Origin: Galaxea fascicularis
Taxonomy: Eukaryota; Cnidaria; Anthozoa; Scleractinia; Euphylliidae
Assembly (NCBI GenBank): GCA_948470475.1
Contig: OX419340.1
Location: forward strand, 19,864,480-19,928,479
Length of the DNA stretch: 64,000 bases
Direction: 5' to 3'
Part shown: positions 29,735-38,824 of the stretch, piece after piece
Numbering within the stretch: position 1 is the first letter of the stretch
Layout of the letters: each line of letters begins with the position of its first letter
Program-made: the position numbers and the translations under genes
Notes under the pieces: model-generated
Database searches by the model: none
The model's input: the letters and a program-made list of their open reading frames with translations, nothing else
Told to the model about the DNA's origin: nothing

Positions 29735-30016
29735 ATGCCCAAGCAAAGAGTGTCGCGACGACGGACGACTCGACGGCGACGTCACAAGGGAGGCCTGTTT
29801 CCTCTACTAGCCCTCCTGCCTGCAGCCATCGCGGCGGGCAAAGCGGCTGCTGTAGGAGCCGTCAGTGGTGCCGCGGGGTACGGTGCCAAAAAAGCCCTAG
29901 AGGCCGCCACCAAAAAGCGGTACAATGCAAGCAGTGTTGAACGTGCTGCCATGAAACGACGGAGGTCTGGGTTGGTGCGTCATCCCGATGGTTCCACCTT
30001 TGCGTGGACGCGATAA
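29735..30016 (+). CDS. Mu/pX-like core protein, copy 2
   Basis: The protein has 93 residues and is almost the same as copy 1 through GYGAKKALEAATKK, then diverges in the tail (ASSVERAAMKRRRSGLV). Its own TATA box at 29687 came with the duplication. The stop codon is inside CGATAAAAGG of the next gene. DNA condensation in the particle is inferred from adenovirus pX. Confidence 0.75.
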   Translation: MPKQRVSRRRTTRRRRHKGGLFPLLALLPAAIAAGKAAAVGAVSGAAGYGAKKALEAATKKRYNASSVERAAMKRRRSGLVRHPDGSTFAWTR

Positions 30017-30050
30017 AAGGGAAGGGACGCTGTCCTCGCAACCTCAGACC

Positions 30051-30356
30051 ATGGCCAAACGTGCGACGACAAAGAAGAAGACAACCTCCTCCTCGACACG
30101 TCGGCGGAGACGACCCTCCACTCAGCGAGGGGGCAAGATGCCTTGGGTGGTGGATCCCAAAAAAGCCTATGAGGTCACGCGCGACATGATTCACGCCGTC
30201 AAAAACACCGACATGACGACGGCTAAACGGCAATACGACAGCATGAGAGCGGCCTGGCAGGCTCACAAAGCAAGAGGGGGCAAACAATCGTGGCTCCAAT
30301 ACGCTCGATCGCAAGGTTTCATCGCCAAGAAAGCCAGCCCTTGTTGCCTCATGTGA
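30051..30356 (+). CDS. Basic core-type protein, copy 2
   Basis: The protein has 101 residues. The N-terminus is Lys/Arg/Ser/Thr-rich (KKKTTSSSTRRRRRPSTQRG). Then comes a conserved-looking domain, MPWVVDPKKAYEVTRDMI, with a helical remainder and a Cys pair near the end (SPCCLM). TATA-like CGATAAAAGG is 40 bases before the ATG. No family recognised; a DNA-binding core role is inferred. It is the intact partner of the broken copy at 29511. Confidence 0.6.
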   Translation: MAKRATTKKKTTSSSTRRRRRPSTQRGGKMPWVVDPKKAYEVTRDMIHAVKNTDMTTAKRQYDSMRAAWQAHKARGGKQSWLQYARSQGFIAKKASPCCLM

Positions 30357-30442
30357 CCAAAAAAAGCCCTGAAAGTTGCCACAAGAAAAGAGGGTATAAA
30401 AGACAACGTGGACCCTGGTCGACGCAGACGGTTCCCCTCGAG

Positions 30443-30733
30443 ATGAAACGTCTTAGACGTCAGTTGCCGTTTTTGGAAAGTCTGTTACGAGATGCCCGCG
30501 GGCAATACCGTCAAGACCTCCTACGGCCAACGCCGATCAGATCAATGCCATCAGCGAATTGGTGTTGAACACCCCAGACGTCGTGGCCCGGTTGAAAAGG
30601 CATAAAAAGGTCTTGCGCGAGTTAGCCAAGCGGAAAAATTCGGTGACCCGACGACGCGCTCTCTTGCTACGACAGACGGGCAGTGGCTTATGGCGAGGAC
30701 TGCAAGCGGTGTGTCGATGTCTCCAACGATGAG
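30443..30733 (+). pseudogene. Small basic Polinton protein, one frameshift
   Basis: It starts MKRLRRQLPFLESLLRDARG after GTATAAAAG at 30394. Near 30525 the frame changes, and the remainder reads ADQINAISELVLNTPDVVAR, then HKKVLRELAKRKNSV and RQTGSGLWRGL. This layout (LPFL..., then DQINAISE, then a basic part and a Gly-rich end) recurs in the capsid gene clusters of animal Polintons. The function is unknown; a core or minor capsid role is inferred. One small indel breaks it. Confidence 0.6.
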
Positions 30734-30908
30734 AGCGCTTGTGGCCTTGTTGCAAGCGGCCAAGGAAGAAAAAACAGTCGAACCTTCGAAGGTCCGGCCG
30801 ACAAGAACCTATAAGAGGTGGCGACATGAGTGTTGTGAACTCAGACGACGCCTACTGTGCGACCCCTGTTGGTGAAGCACGCGTGACCGGTCGCATCACC
30901 GTCTCGTC

Positions 30909-31766
30909 ATGGAAGAAATGTTGATCGTACCCAAACGCGAATTCGCCCCTTGGGTGGCTAAACACAAAGCCGGTTTGTTGCAGAACCATCTGTTAACCCA
31001 TGCGGCCACCTTGGCGGCCAAAGAGGAACGGTTGTTGAAGGATCCCCACCTGTCGCCTGCAGCCAAACGCATGAAGTTGAAGGCCGTATCGCGGGCCCTG
31101 CATCGAGCCACGAAAAAACTGCGAACCTTGGACGTTCCCGCAGCAGGCACGGCGGGGACAGCCGACGATGACGACGCTCCCGAAACGGATTTGGTGAGCA
31201 GTGCGTTCGACAAATGGATGCGACGCATGGTGAGAGTGGCCCAAAAAACGGAGGGGGGAACCCCTACAGGTACGACCCCTGCCAAGACAACGGTGAGCAA
31301 AGCCATAGGGACGGACGTGAAACCCAGAGTGCCAAGAAAACCCAAACGGTTGTTCAAAAAGGCAAAGGAAGAAGAAGACGACTGGCCCCTCCCACCCCCT
31401 CCTTGGGTGGAAGTCAAAAAGGAAGAGGAAGACGACTGGTCCTTCCCACCCCCTCAGGAAGTGAAAGTGAAAAAGGAGGAGGAGGAAGAGCCTACACGGA
31501 AGACTCCCTTTGATGCGTGGGACCTCGAACAGGGTAAACGCCGATTGAAAAAGACGCCCCAGATCGAGCGTCCAAGCGCCACGGGTGAGGACGATTTATG
31601 GGGGGCTGTCGCCAGGGCCATGGATAAAAGGCGACGGGCCATGGAGGAAACGTCGAAAACACCCTTGGCAGTGAGACGGTTGAGAACCCAACCAGGGTGG
31701 GAAGATTGGGAGCGAGGGAAGCGCACGCGACGCCGACTCGATGAAGAGGACTACGATGACGAGTAA
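30909..31766 (+). CDS. Charged protein with acidic/Pro repeats
   Basis: The protein has 285 residues. The first 75 residues (MLIVPKREFAPW, then LLTHAATLAAKEERLLKDPH and a KLKAVSRAL helix) resemble a short Polinton capsid-cluster protein. The middle has three copies of an acidic-Trp/Phe-Pro motif (KEEEDDWPLPPPPWVEVKK, KEEEDDWSFPPP, and a shorter one). The end is very basic then acidic. An upstream ATG at 30825 opens a short overlapping frame. It may be a scaffold or core protein. The ORF is intact. Confidence 0.6.
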   Translation: MEEMLIVPKREFAPWVAKHKAGLLQNHLLTHAATLAAKEERLLKDPHLSPAAKRMKLKAVSRALHRATKKLRTLDVPAAGTAGTADDDDAPETDLVSSAFDKWMRRMVRVAQKTEGGTPTGTTPAKTTVSKAIGTDVKPRVPRKPKRLFKKAKEEEDDWPLPPPPWVEVKKEEEDDWSFPPPQEVKVKKEEEEEPTRKTPFDAWDLEQGKRRLKKTPQIERPSATGEDDLWGAVARAMDKRRRAMEETSKTPLAVRRLRTQPGWEDWERGKRTRRRLDEEDYDDE

Positions 31767-32103
31767 GCGACGATGCCAGAAGCCGTCTCAGGGCGGCCGC
31801 GGGGTGGACGTGCAAAAATGGCTGGGCAAAACGGGCCTGGAATTTCACTGGCCGGGCTATCAGTACATGGGCCCCGGCACGCATTTGAAGAAACGTTTGA
31901 AACGTGGGGACCCGGGCATCAACCGGTTGGACAAGATTGCCAAACAACACGACATCGACTACGACAAGGCCAAGACTTTGAGGGACAAGCACGCCGCCGA
32001 TCGTCGCATGATCAAAGCCATCGAGGGATTGCCGGGCAAGCGGACCCTCACGGAAAGGATCGTCAAGAAAATCATGCAAACCAAAGTCAAGTTGAACGTT
32101 TAA
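31741..32103 (+). CDS. Phospholipase A2-domain protein (parvovirus VP1u-like)
   Basis: The protein has up to 120 residues; a start at 31741 or at 31756, both overlapping the previous gene. The PLA2 signature is clear: the calcium-binding loop YMGPGTHLKKRLKRGDP and the catalytic HDIDYDKAK (His-Asp pair, then Tyr). In parvoviruses such a domain helps particles leave endosomes; similar proteins occur in Polintons and adintoviruses. By inference it serves cell entry of particles. This is the last gene before the non-coding right part. The ORF is intact. Confidence 0.85.
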   Translation: MKRTTMTSKRRCQKPSQGGRGVDVQKWLGKTGLEFHWPGYQYMGPGTHLKKRLKRGDPGINRLDKIAKQHDIDYDKAKTLRDKHAADRRMIKAIEGLPGKRTLTERIVKKIMQTKVKLNV

Positions 32104-33100
32104 AAAAAAAACCTGTGTTTTTTTTTTTTCAAAACCAGGTTAAACACTAGTTGACCATAAGTGGTTCTTTTTTGACAAAGCAATTGACAATAAAAGGTTC
32201 TTTAAAAAAACGATTTGCAATGCGTGTGATTCACATATAGGTCGGGATACCACTGAGCCCAAGAGTTCTTACAGGCCCTTGTTTTTTTAGAGAGGGACAC
32301 TTTGTGACGTCTTACATGACGCATCGACACCACCCCCCTGGGTGGGGGTGGAATGCTACTGACCCCAAGTGGAAATAACCTTGCAGGCCCCTATTTCTCA
32401 GGTGGGGACCCTTCGTGACGTCTTACATGATGCACCGAAACCACCCCCCTGGGTGGGGTGGGATACCACTGACTCCAAATGGAAATAGCCTAGCGGGGCC
32501 TCTCTTTCTCAGGTGGGGACACTTCGTGACCTCCTACATGATGCACCGAAACCACCCCCCTGGGTTGAGGTGGGATACCACTGACTGCAAGTGGAAATAG
32601 CCTCGCAGGCCCCTATTTCACAGAGGGAACCCTTTGTGACCTCCTACATGATGCATCGAAACCACCCCATTGGGTGGGGTGGGATACCACTGACCAGACG
32701 TAGTCGAATTTAGGCCTTTTTTCAGAGGCCTATTTTCCATTTGTCGCCGTAATCTCTCCGTAATCTAGCCTTTGAGCCACCCACGTGTGCGAGATGCCAA
32801 AGGAGTCGACCGACTGCGTCAACCACACGTGTGCGAGACACCAAATAAGGTCACAAAAAGGAGTCATCCGACTGCGTCACATCCACGCCATCGAAACATT
32901 ACTTAAGCACTTGAGATGCGGGACGCATTTAGTTTTTTTTGCGGCGTGAAACGACGGTGTCACAGCTTGATTTGATCCCCAGCGTAAAAAAAATTTTTTC
33001 ACTGCTTGATTTGATCCACCGGTAACGTGACAAGACCTTTTCTGCAAGCTCTGTTTTTGTGTACAATCGAAAGAGGATCTTCACAAACGATTTCCCGTTT
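32104..33100. other. Non-coding right part of the Polinton
   Basis: No gene is seen where a polymerase gene might be expected. It starts with an A-run/T-run fold-back and AAACCTG/CAGGTT (32106-32143). It holds the 111-bp tandem repeats, and then GTGTGCGAGA(T/C)(G/A)CCAAA and GACTGCGTCA motifs, each present twice (32785-32880). The segment near 32960-33010 has two copies of CTTGATTTGATCC. Confidence 0.6.
32297..32700 (+). repeat. Four tandem repeats of about 111 bp
   Basis: Units begin near 32297, 32407, 32519 and 32629. Each has GTGAC(G/C)TC(T/C)TACATGA, ACCACCCCCCTGGG and GATACCACTGA-like parts. The first two units keep TGACGTC, half of the CRE at 18576; the later two have TGACCTC. This could be an enhancer or a replication-linked array. 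Confidence 0.8.
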
Positions 33101-33121
33101 CAAACGACCTTTGAAAAGAAA

Positions 33122-33552
33122 CGCAAGCTCGAGGTAAGTTCTCTTCTTCTTCTTCGTTCCAACGTTTGTCGAACTCCAAAAAAAAAAAAACCTTCCTTTA
33201 AATCACCATGACTCTTACCTAAGCGTTGCATAGGCTGGGTTTGAAGCGGTTTTCAAGCTAATATCATTGTTTTTGTTTTCTTTGCAAAAACACTCGCTCG
33301 CAAATGCGGGAAGCGTTGGCGGCCACAATTTTCGCAAGCTCGAGGTAAGTTCTCTTCTTCTTCTTCTTCGTTCCAACGTTTGTCGAACTCCAAACAAAAA
33401 AACCTTCCTTAAAAATCACCATGACTCTTACCTAAGCGTTGCATAGACTGGGTTTGAAGCGGTTTTTCAAGCTAATATACTTTTTTTTTTTTGCTTTTTC
33501 TTTGCAAAAACACTCGCTCGCAAATGCGGGAAGCGTTGGCGGCCACAATTTT
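33122..33552 (+). repeat. Tandem duplication of about 211 bp carrying a splice donor
   Basis: CGCAAGCTCGAG followed by GTAAGT occurs at 33122 and 33333. The copies match through TCGTTCCAACGTTTGTCGAA and AATGCGGGAAGCGTTGGCGG. GAG|GTAAGT is a perfect splice donor, so the duplication offers two alternative donors. Confidence 0.75.
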
Positions 33553-33643
33553 TTTTCCTTCAAAAGCTTACGTTCGGTCATCCGAGAAAACAACACCCAT
33601 TCTTATTTTTGTTTGTTTTGTTTCGTTTTTGTTTTTTTTTTCC

Positions 33644-34919
33644 AGAAGATTCAAAGGAGTCGGTGGTGCGAACAAAGCACATTCAAAGACCGATACTTTT
33701 TCCGAGAAAACCCTGACCGCTCTCGTGGATGTTTCCAGGAAAACACAGAAATTGGTGAGTGGTTCAAATCCTTTCATTACCACGACTTACTAAACCTCGA
33801 TAAAAAAGAAAAGGCGTCCGAGCTCTGCCATATATATTTTTTTCCTTTGCAATAATCCTGAAAAAAAACTGACTCGCTCAAACGACAGTTGAAGATTTAT
33901 GTTAGCTTTCTTTTGACGTACCGTTTTACCGTTCGCAGTGCTCACGTTTCGTTTGTAGTTCAATGATGGATTTCTCCGTCGACAACGAGCTTAAACCATC
34001 GTGATTATTATTATTTTCTTCTGTTATTTTTTTCGTTGTAAGTCGATGTCCATCTTGTGTGTGTGCTCTTCAAAAAAAAATTTCAGAGCGGTGTGCTCGC
34101 TCGACCAAATTGGTTCCGTTGCGAAAATAACATGTTTTGCTAGCCGAGAGAAGCGATTCCTTTTGTTTTCTCGTTTCGCTACCCCAGAAACGCTGACAAC
34201 TTGTTTGCTTTTCCTTTGTTTTTTCTTTTTTTCAGATCTCATGTTTTAACGCGTCCATTTTACCCATCGTCGTCGCCTTCGAGTGCACGAACACATCGAA
34301 GGCCGACCAATTGAAATGCCTCATCTGCTTAGAGACGCGCCATGCCGAAACGAATGAAGTCGTTCGTCTTTCCAAGTGCTGCAAATGTCCATTGCATCTA
34401 TCCTGTGTGTACAAGTGGTTGGCCGCCCAGTACGATTCTTACAAACCCCACGAACAGTGGGGCTGCCCGCACTGCCGCGCTCCGGTCAAAGATCTAGCGA
34501 CCAACACGGATCCGTGCGTCATTTGCAACAGCAAGGAGACAAACCAGCTCTATCACGAACCCGTCGCGCAAGCAGTGCCATGTTGCGACGCTTCGGCGCA
34601 CCAACAATGCTTGTACCGCTACATTACGGAAAACTTCCGCGAAGATCGCTTCCCGTGCCCGGCTTGTAAGACGATGCTGGGAGCCCAACGCTCCATGACC
34701 ATGAGCATTCAAGCCGCACACGAGGAGCAATCAACACCAACGAACTATTCGGGCGTGATGACTGAGCGCCTTGACGAACCAACACCACCGCGCTTTCAAG
34801 AACCAACACCACCGTACAGGATCATGACGCGAAGCCGAACTCGTGGCCGTGGCTATCAATTGCATCGTGGACAACAAAGATCACTGCGTCGTCCTCGCAG
34901 TGACTTATCGTGGCCATGA
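33644..34919 (+). CDS. Double RING-finger protein (right, spliced form)
   Basis: The 3' exon from about 34236 encodes the same two RING clusters and tail as the left gene. It has no in-frame ATG before the first RING, so its start must come from upstream exons. Splice signals fit: T-rich tract plus CCAG at 33643, exon to GAAATTG|GTGAGT (33754), then T-rich tract plus TTTCAG at 34235. An open frame in the 33644-33754 exon enters the RING exon in phase. Upstream donors at 33133 and 33344 would add a leader. I did not find the true ATG. The codons before the first RING are diverged from the left gene, so this is a different N-terminus on a shared C-terminal part. Confidence 0.6.
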
Positions 34920-35316
34920 AATTGTTTTTTCATTTAGTTACAAAATATTGATTGTTAGACGTGGCGTTTTTTTTGTTCCTCCTGTTTCCTTGTTTTTTTT
35001 CCGCCACTTTTTTTTTCGTCAAAAAAAATTCAAGGAGCTGCTGTGATTAAAACCTGTTTTTTGCCTTTCATTCATGTGTGTGTGTGTGTCTTCTCATTTT
35101 TTTCGCCATTATGCGAATCAACCTCATTTGCATATATGCTAATTTTTTTAATTTATGCACACTTATGCAAATGAGGCCGCCAGTCGTTTTTGGCGGATGG
35201 TTTGGGGATTATACGGCAGTAGGGATTTTCCATTGGTTTTGCCGTATCGCCAAATCCTGTCTCTTAAAGTACTGGCCTTTTTCATTGTTTGCCGTGGTGG
35301 GGCCCATAATACTACT
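34407..35316 (-). repeat. Right terminal inverted repeat
   Basis: Inverse of 17243-18153, ending CATAATACTACT. It contains the common part of the RING gene, its 3' region with a long T-rich stretch, and CATTTGCATATATGC/GCACACTTATGCAAATGAGG, octamer-like ATGCAAAT motifs in both orientations. Confidence 0.9.
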
Positions 35317-35322
35317 TAAATG
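35317..35322. repeat. Target-site duplication, right (TAAATG)
   Basis: Identical to 17237-17242 and directly adjacent to the last base of the element. Confidence 0.9.
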
Positions 35323-35755
35323 ATCCATGACGAATGGTAGTCCACTGCATGAAATGTGGTAAAAGTCTTCTTTTCGGGTAGCTTTCGCATAGCCCGTATT
35401 CATTTAAGGAAGTGTGTGGTGTCTTGTATGTATGACGGTAGCTTTTCCGCTATAGGTATCAAAAACTCGTCCACATAAGAGGGAGGGGGGGTCCTTGTTC
35501 CCTTCCAAAATTGCCCTATGTTTCCATGTTCCCACACTTTTTCCTTATTTGTTCCCCTTTTAATAAATTTACTTGCCACTTATCACCGCCCTGAATTCCC
35601 TCCCGCAAAAAAGAAAAGACACCAAAAACAAAACTTCTAAAAGAATAGAATACATTTTATGTGACGTTCAATTTGTCACATCATCTCGAACAACTGAGTG
35701 AAATTCACAATCCATCAGAGTGGGATGAGCATTAATTAGAATTAATTAACTCTCC
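35323..35755. other. Right flank, no gene seen
   Basis: It includes a T/C-rich part with GTTCCC-type repeats (35485-35565) and A-rich sequence. I could not recognise the missing part of the Penelope-like element here. Confidence 0.4.
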
Positions 35756-35759
35756 TAGT

Positions 35760-36260
35760 CAATCATCATAAAACATAAACTCGTCGTTGGATTTCCGTCT
35801 GCATAAGTGCCAGCCCGCTTAGCCTGTGCTGAATTTCTGATGTGGGTATAAGCAGCTTTGAACTCGATCTCATACATCTTCACGATAACCCAGTTGTACA
35901 TATTTTGACAAAGAAAATATTTAATTTGGAATCGCCCAACAATGAGATGGTTAATGAATAATCATAAATAAAGAGCTTATTCAAGCGTTAGATATATTCA
36001 AATATAAGCCAGATTTGGGAAACCTACCTATTAACTCCCGCTCCTTCGTTATCACTTTGGTAATCGCTGCATTCCACTGTTCTTGGGAATCAATCTCAAA
36101 TATAATACTCTGCCCTTTGGACAGTTCCCTGTGACTTGAAACTCTTTCACACTGATCGTCACTCTGAATCTCGCTATGCTTACACGGGCACCCAACGAGA
36201 AACTTCGATGAAATATCTGTTCGGGAGAGTCTACCCGTTCTAAGACGGATAATGCATTGC
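35760..36260 (-). other. Possible exon(s) of an unrecognised host-type gene
   Basis: On the minus strand 36245-36030 is open and reads protein-like: GCPCKHSEIQSDDQCERVSS, then GQSIIFEIDSQEQWNAAITK and VITKERELI, ending at a GTAGGT donor-like site. A second open part, about 35893-35765, reads KMYEIEFKAAYTHIRNSAQA. The amino-acid pattern looks like real coding sequence rather than chance, but I cannot name a family. Intron boundaries are uncertain. Confidence 0.35.
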
Positions 36261-36566
36261 CGAAAAGTTACTGATTTCTTAACTAAAACATCACTTCAGT
36301 GAAAGATTCGCAACCAGGGAAATCCAGGGGGAAATAGTCCCTCAGATTTTCGGAAGGCATATTTTTGCAATTTTTGACTATTGAAAAGGTCGCCTAGCAT
36401 TTTCGGGTAAGCAAATAGTTCGCAGAGAAGTTCTTCGAAGGTGACATTCAGCTAGCAATTTCTGAAATGAAGATTTCATTCCCTAAAATGTTCGGGCACT
36501 TCAATTTGCAGCTAAGAAATCCGAACAGATCAACTCTTTAAACAATCTTTAAACATTACAAGGAGC

Positions 36567-36900
36567 CTAGAAATATCCCCCAAAGTTTTTTTTTTGCTTA
36601 ATTTGTTCGTTGCGGGCCCTTTTGCTTAGCTGGCTGCACCGATCTGCAATTCTAAATCCTTCTCTAACTCGAACAATAAAATCAAATAACGCCTTCTCAA
36701 TTTCGCCCCCTATTCCCATCTCAAAGGCCCAACACATTGCTGGTTTTTCTTCGCCATTTCTATAAATCGCAGCAGTGACAGGCAGCACGACACGATCGGC
36801 AAACAATCTCAATCTACCATTTTGGCAATCTGTGACAACAGATTGACACCAAACTTCTCGTACCCAGACTCCCGGCTGATTGCTTTGTCTTTGTACGTAA
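36567..36900 (-). other. Possible exon of an unrecognised gene
   Basis: The minus-strand frame to the stop near 36567 reads LRLFADRVVLPVTAAIYRNG, then EEKPAMCWAFEMGIGGEIEK and REGFRIADRCSQ. It has a balanced composition like a folded domain. It may belong with the exons at 35760-36260. No family recognised. Confidence 0.3.
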
Positions 36901-37009
36901 AGTAAGACGAAACCAATGACAGTAGTGCATAAATGACCATAAATAAAATCTCAGAAATAACGGTCTTTGTTTCGTATATCACAATATTTTCTCCTCTAAT
37001 TTGTACAGT

Positions 37010-37100
37010 TTTGTTCCCCTGTTCCCTAAAAATAGGCTTATGTTCCCTTGTTCCCTTCAATATTTTGCCAATGTTCCCTTGTTCCCCAAAACCCCTGGGA
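37010..37100 (-). repeat. GTTCCCTTGTTCCC simple-sequence repeat
   Basis: Several irregular copies of TGTTCCCTTGTTCCC alternate with short spacers, ending in CCCCAAAACCCCTGGGAGAC. A related stretch is at 35490-35565. The region 37100-37990 shows no supported gene. Confidence 0.5.
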
Positions 37101-37992
37101 GACCCTCACATAAGCTGATAACTTCTCCGTGTGGCTTTTTGCGGAGGATACTACTGGTCTACCTGGATTGTTAACTTTCTGTATTTTGGGGAGCATATAG
37201 AATATAGGAGTTCTTGATTGTGCTGACCTTAAGAGTTAAGCTAGTTCTTCTTCTAATTCTCCGTCGTCTATAAGAGTCTACGCACTGGTTTACGAGGTGT
37301 TCGCGTTCAGGAGTAAAATCTCTTGATACTCTCTTTTAATATGCTTCATTGTCTAATTGGCGTTTACAAAACGTTGGTATTATCAACAGAGTTAATGATG
37401 TAATTTGACCACTGTGCAGAGATTCGTCAGAGCGAATCGAGGAATTATGGGTTGTGTGTAGTTTTTGTAGTGGAGTAGGAGTGTGACGTGGGTCCGGCGA
37501 TTGTCCCCGGCACACACAACAAAAGGAGGGAAAAGCAAAGTGTAACATACAAACCCCATCCCACAATTCCCCAACACACCATAAATTGAATTTAAAATAA
37601 CTAATGTTTAATAAATGATTGTATTAAGTAAAACTAATTCTAAAGAACTTTACCTAGAGTAATTTTAAAACCTAAACGACTGATAAGAACACTAATTATT
37701 TACAACTTATTTACAGCAGTTCACTGTTCAGTTCCTTTTCGAAATCCTTGACTCTTCTAACCAGCGCCACAAAATCCGAACCGGTTGCACAAACCTCCTT
37801 CTCTTCAGTTCAAACCAAGCTCCGCCTCGTACGTACTTTTCTTTTTCTTTCAGTCGACAATTTCTCCTCTGCACGTGGTCTTTCAACAGTACTCTCAGTC
37901 GCCACACAACACGTACACAGCACGTAGCACTTCTCCGCTCTTTCGCCACCACTGACAAACGGGTTTCGTCAAGTAATTTGGATCTTGGCAGT

Positions 37993-38151
37993 GAATTCTC
38001 GGCTCTTACTTCGTGTACCGACACAGATGACGTAAAACAAAAGAAATTATTGTTTTCTGTCAGTGCCTTAGGGATTTTGAGGTATTGTTCCATGTTTTCG
38101 TTCTTTTGTTTTACGTCATCTGTGTCGGTACACGAAGTAAGAGCCGAATTC
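37993..38151. repeat. Perfect 47-bp inverted repeat with a 55-bp spacer
   Basis: 37999-38045 is the exact complement of 38101-38147. The outer edges carry GAATTCTC on the left and CGAATTCTC on the right. The arms contain TGACGT/ACGTCA. As RNA or single-stranded DNA it would form a long hairpin. It is probably part of a fold-back element. The sequence from 38160 to 38810 has no gene I can support. Confidence 0.85.
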
Positions 38152-38824
38152 TCCCCTTTCTCTTCTTGCCCTCAGGCCCTACAATCCGTCTCTTTTTTCC
38201 CTTGCTCGACCGTTCACCAAAATGAACTGCAGCACATTGCGTTTCACTCCTAACATTTATATATTTATGTAAATTCATTTTTACAATCAACACTTGTCTT
38301 ACATACATATTGTTTAAACATGATACCTTACACTCCTACGATAACAGCGCTTTACTAAATCAACACTTAAGTACAATAAACTTGCTGGCTATTCTTATAA
38401 TTATAAAACACCTCTAATTACTATTCTCACTGCATACATAATTAGCGCATCACGGAATTTGAATGTCCTTCAGATTCCGCCGTGGTCTGCGTCCTCGGGG
38501 CAGGTATGATGCTTTGCCGTCACTTTGCTTAAATTGTCGTGTTTTGCCTCGATCGTTGTCATTTTGCCCGCCCTCCTCCCCTGGTGGCGGTCGACGCGGC
38601 TACGCTTAACTCCCGCTGCATGCCTTAGTCGCCACTGTTGTCGCGGTCTCCTCCCATAACTTAGTCTACCGTTATGTGGTAATAGGTATGCAGTGAGGAT
38701 AAATTACAAGCTAAACACTACAATGAATAATTAACACTAACACGAAGAATTGAAAAACAAATGAAATCATCACAAGGAGCTACGCTATTGGTGGTAACAT
38801 GGCAACGTGAAAAATAGGAATACA

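Larger units (their letters stand above)
29152..30230 (+). repeat. Tandem segmental duplication of two core genes
   Basis: The block from the ATPase tail through the mu-like gene and the start of the basic-protein gene is present twice, about 520-540 bp apart. The second block begins in the middle of the first basic-protein gene, making the junction near 29672. The two mu-like genes are more alike than the two basic genes. Confidence 0.8.
17243..35316. mobile_element. Complete Polinton/Maverick-like endogenous virus without a polymerase gene
   Basis: The element is 18,074 bp. It begins AGTAGTATTATGGGCCC and ends with the exact inverse, bounded by TAAATG on both sides. Inverted repeats are about 910 bp with only a few differences, so it inserted recently or has been kept identical by conversion. 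Genes inside are the Polinton/adintovirus set: integrase, major and minor capsid proteins, protease, packaging ATPase, mu-like core proteins and PLA2 protein. RING and GRF zinc proteins are added. No family-B polymerase motif (DxxSLYP, KLxxNSxYG or YxDTDS) is found on either strand. It could have lost the gene and use a polymerase from other Polintons. GC content is visibly above both flanks. Confidence 0.93.

Noticed and set aside
32415..32600. Open frame in the 111-bp repeats
   Set aside because: Its peptide simply repeats with the DNA unit, so it is a repeat artefact.
17243..35316. Adenovirus or parvovirus insertion
   Set aside because: Mu-like, protease and PLA2 features are shared with those viruses, but the integrase, the AG...CT ends and the 6-bp duplication identify a Polinton-like element.
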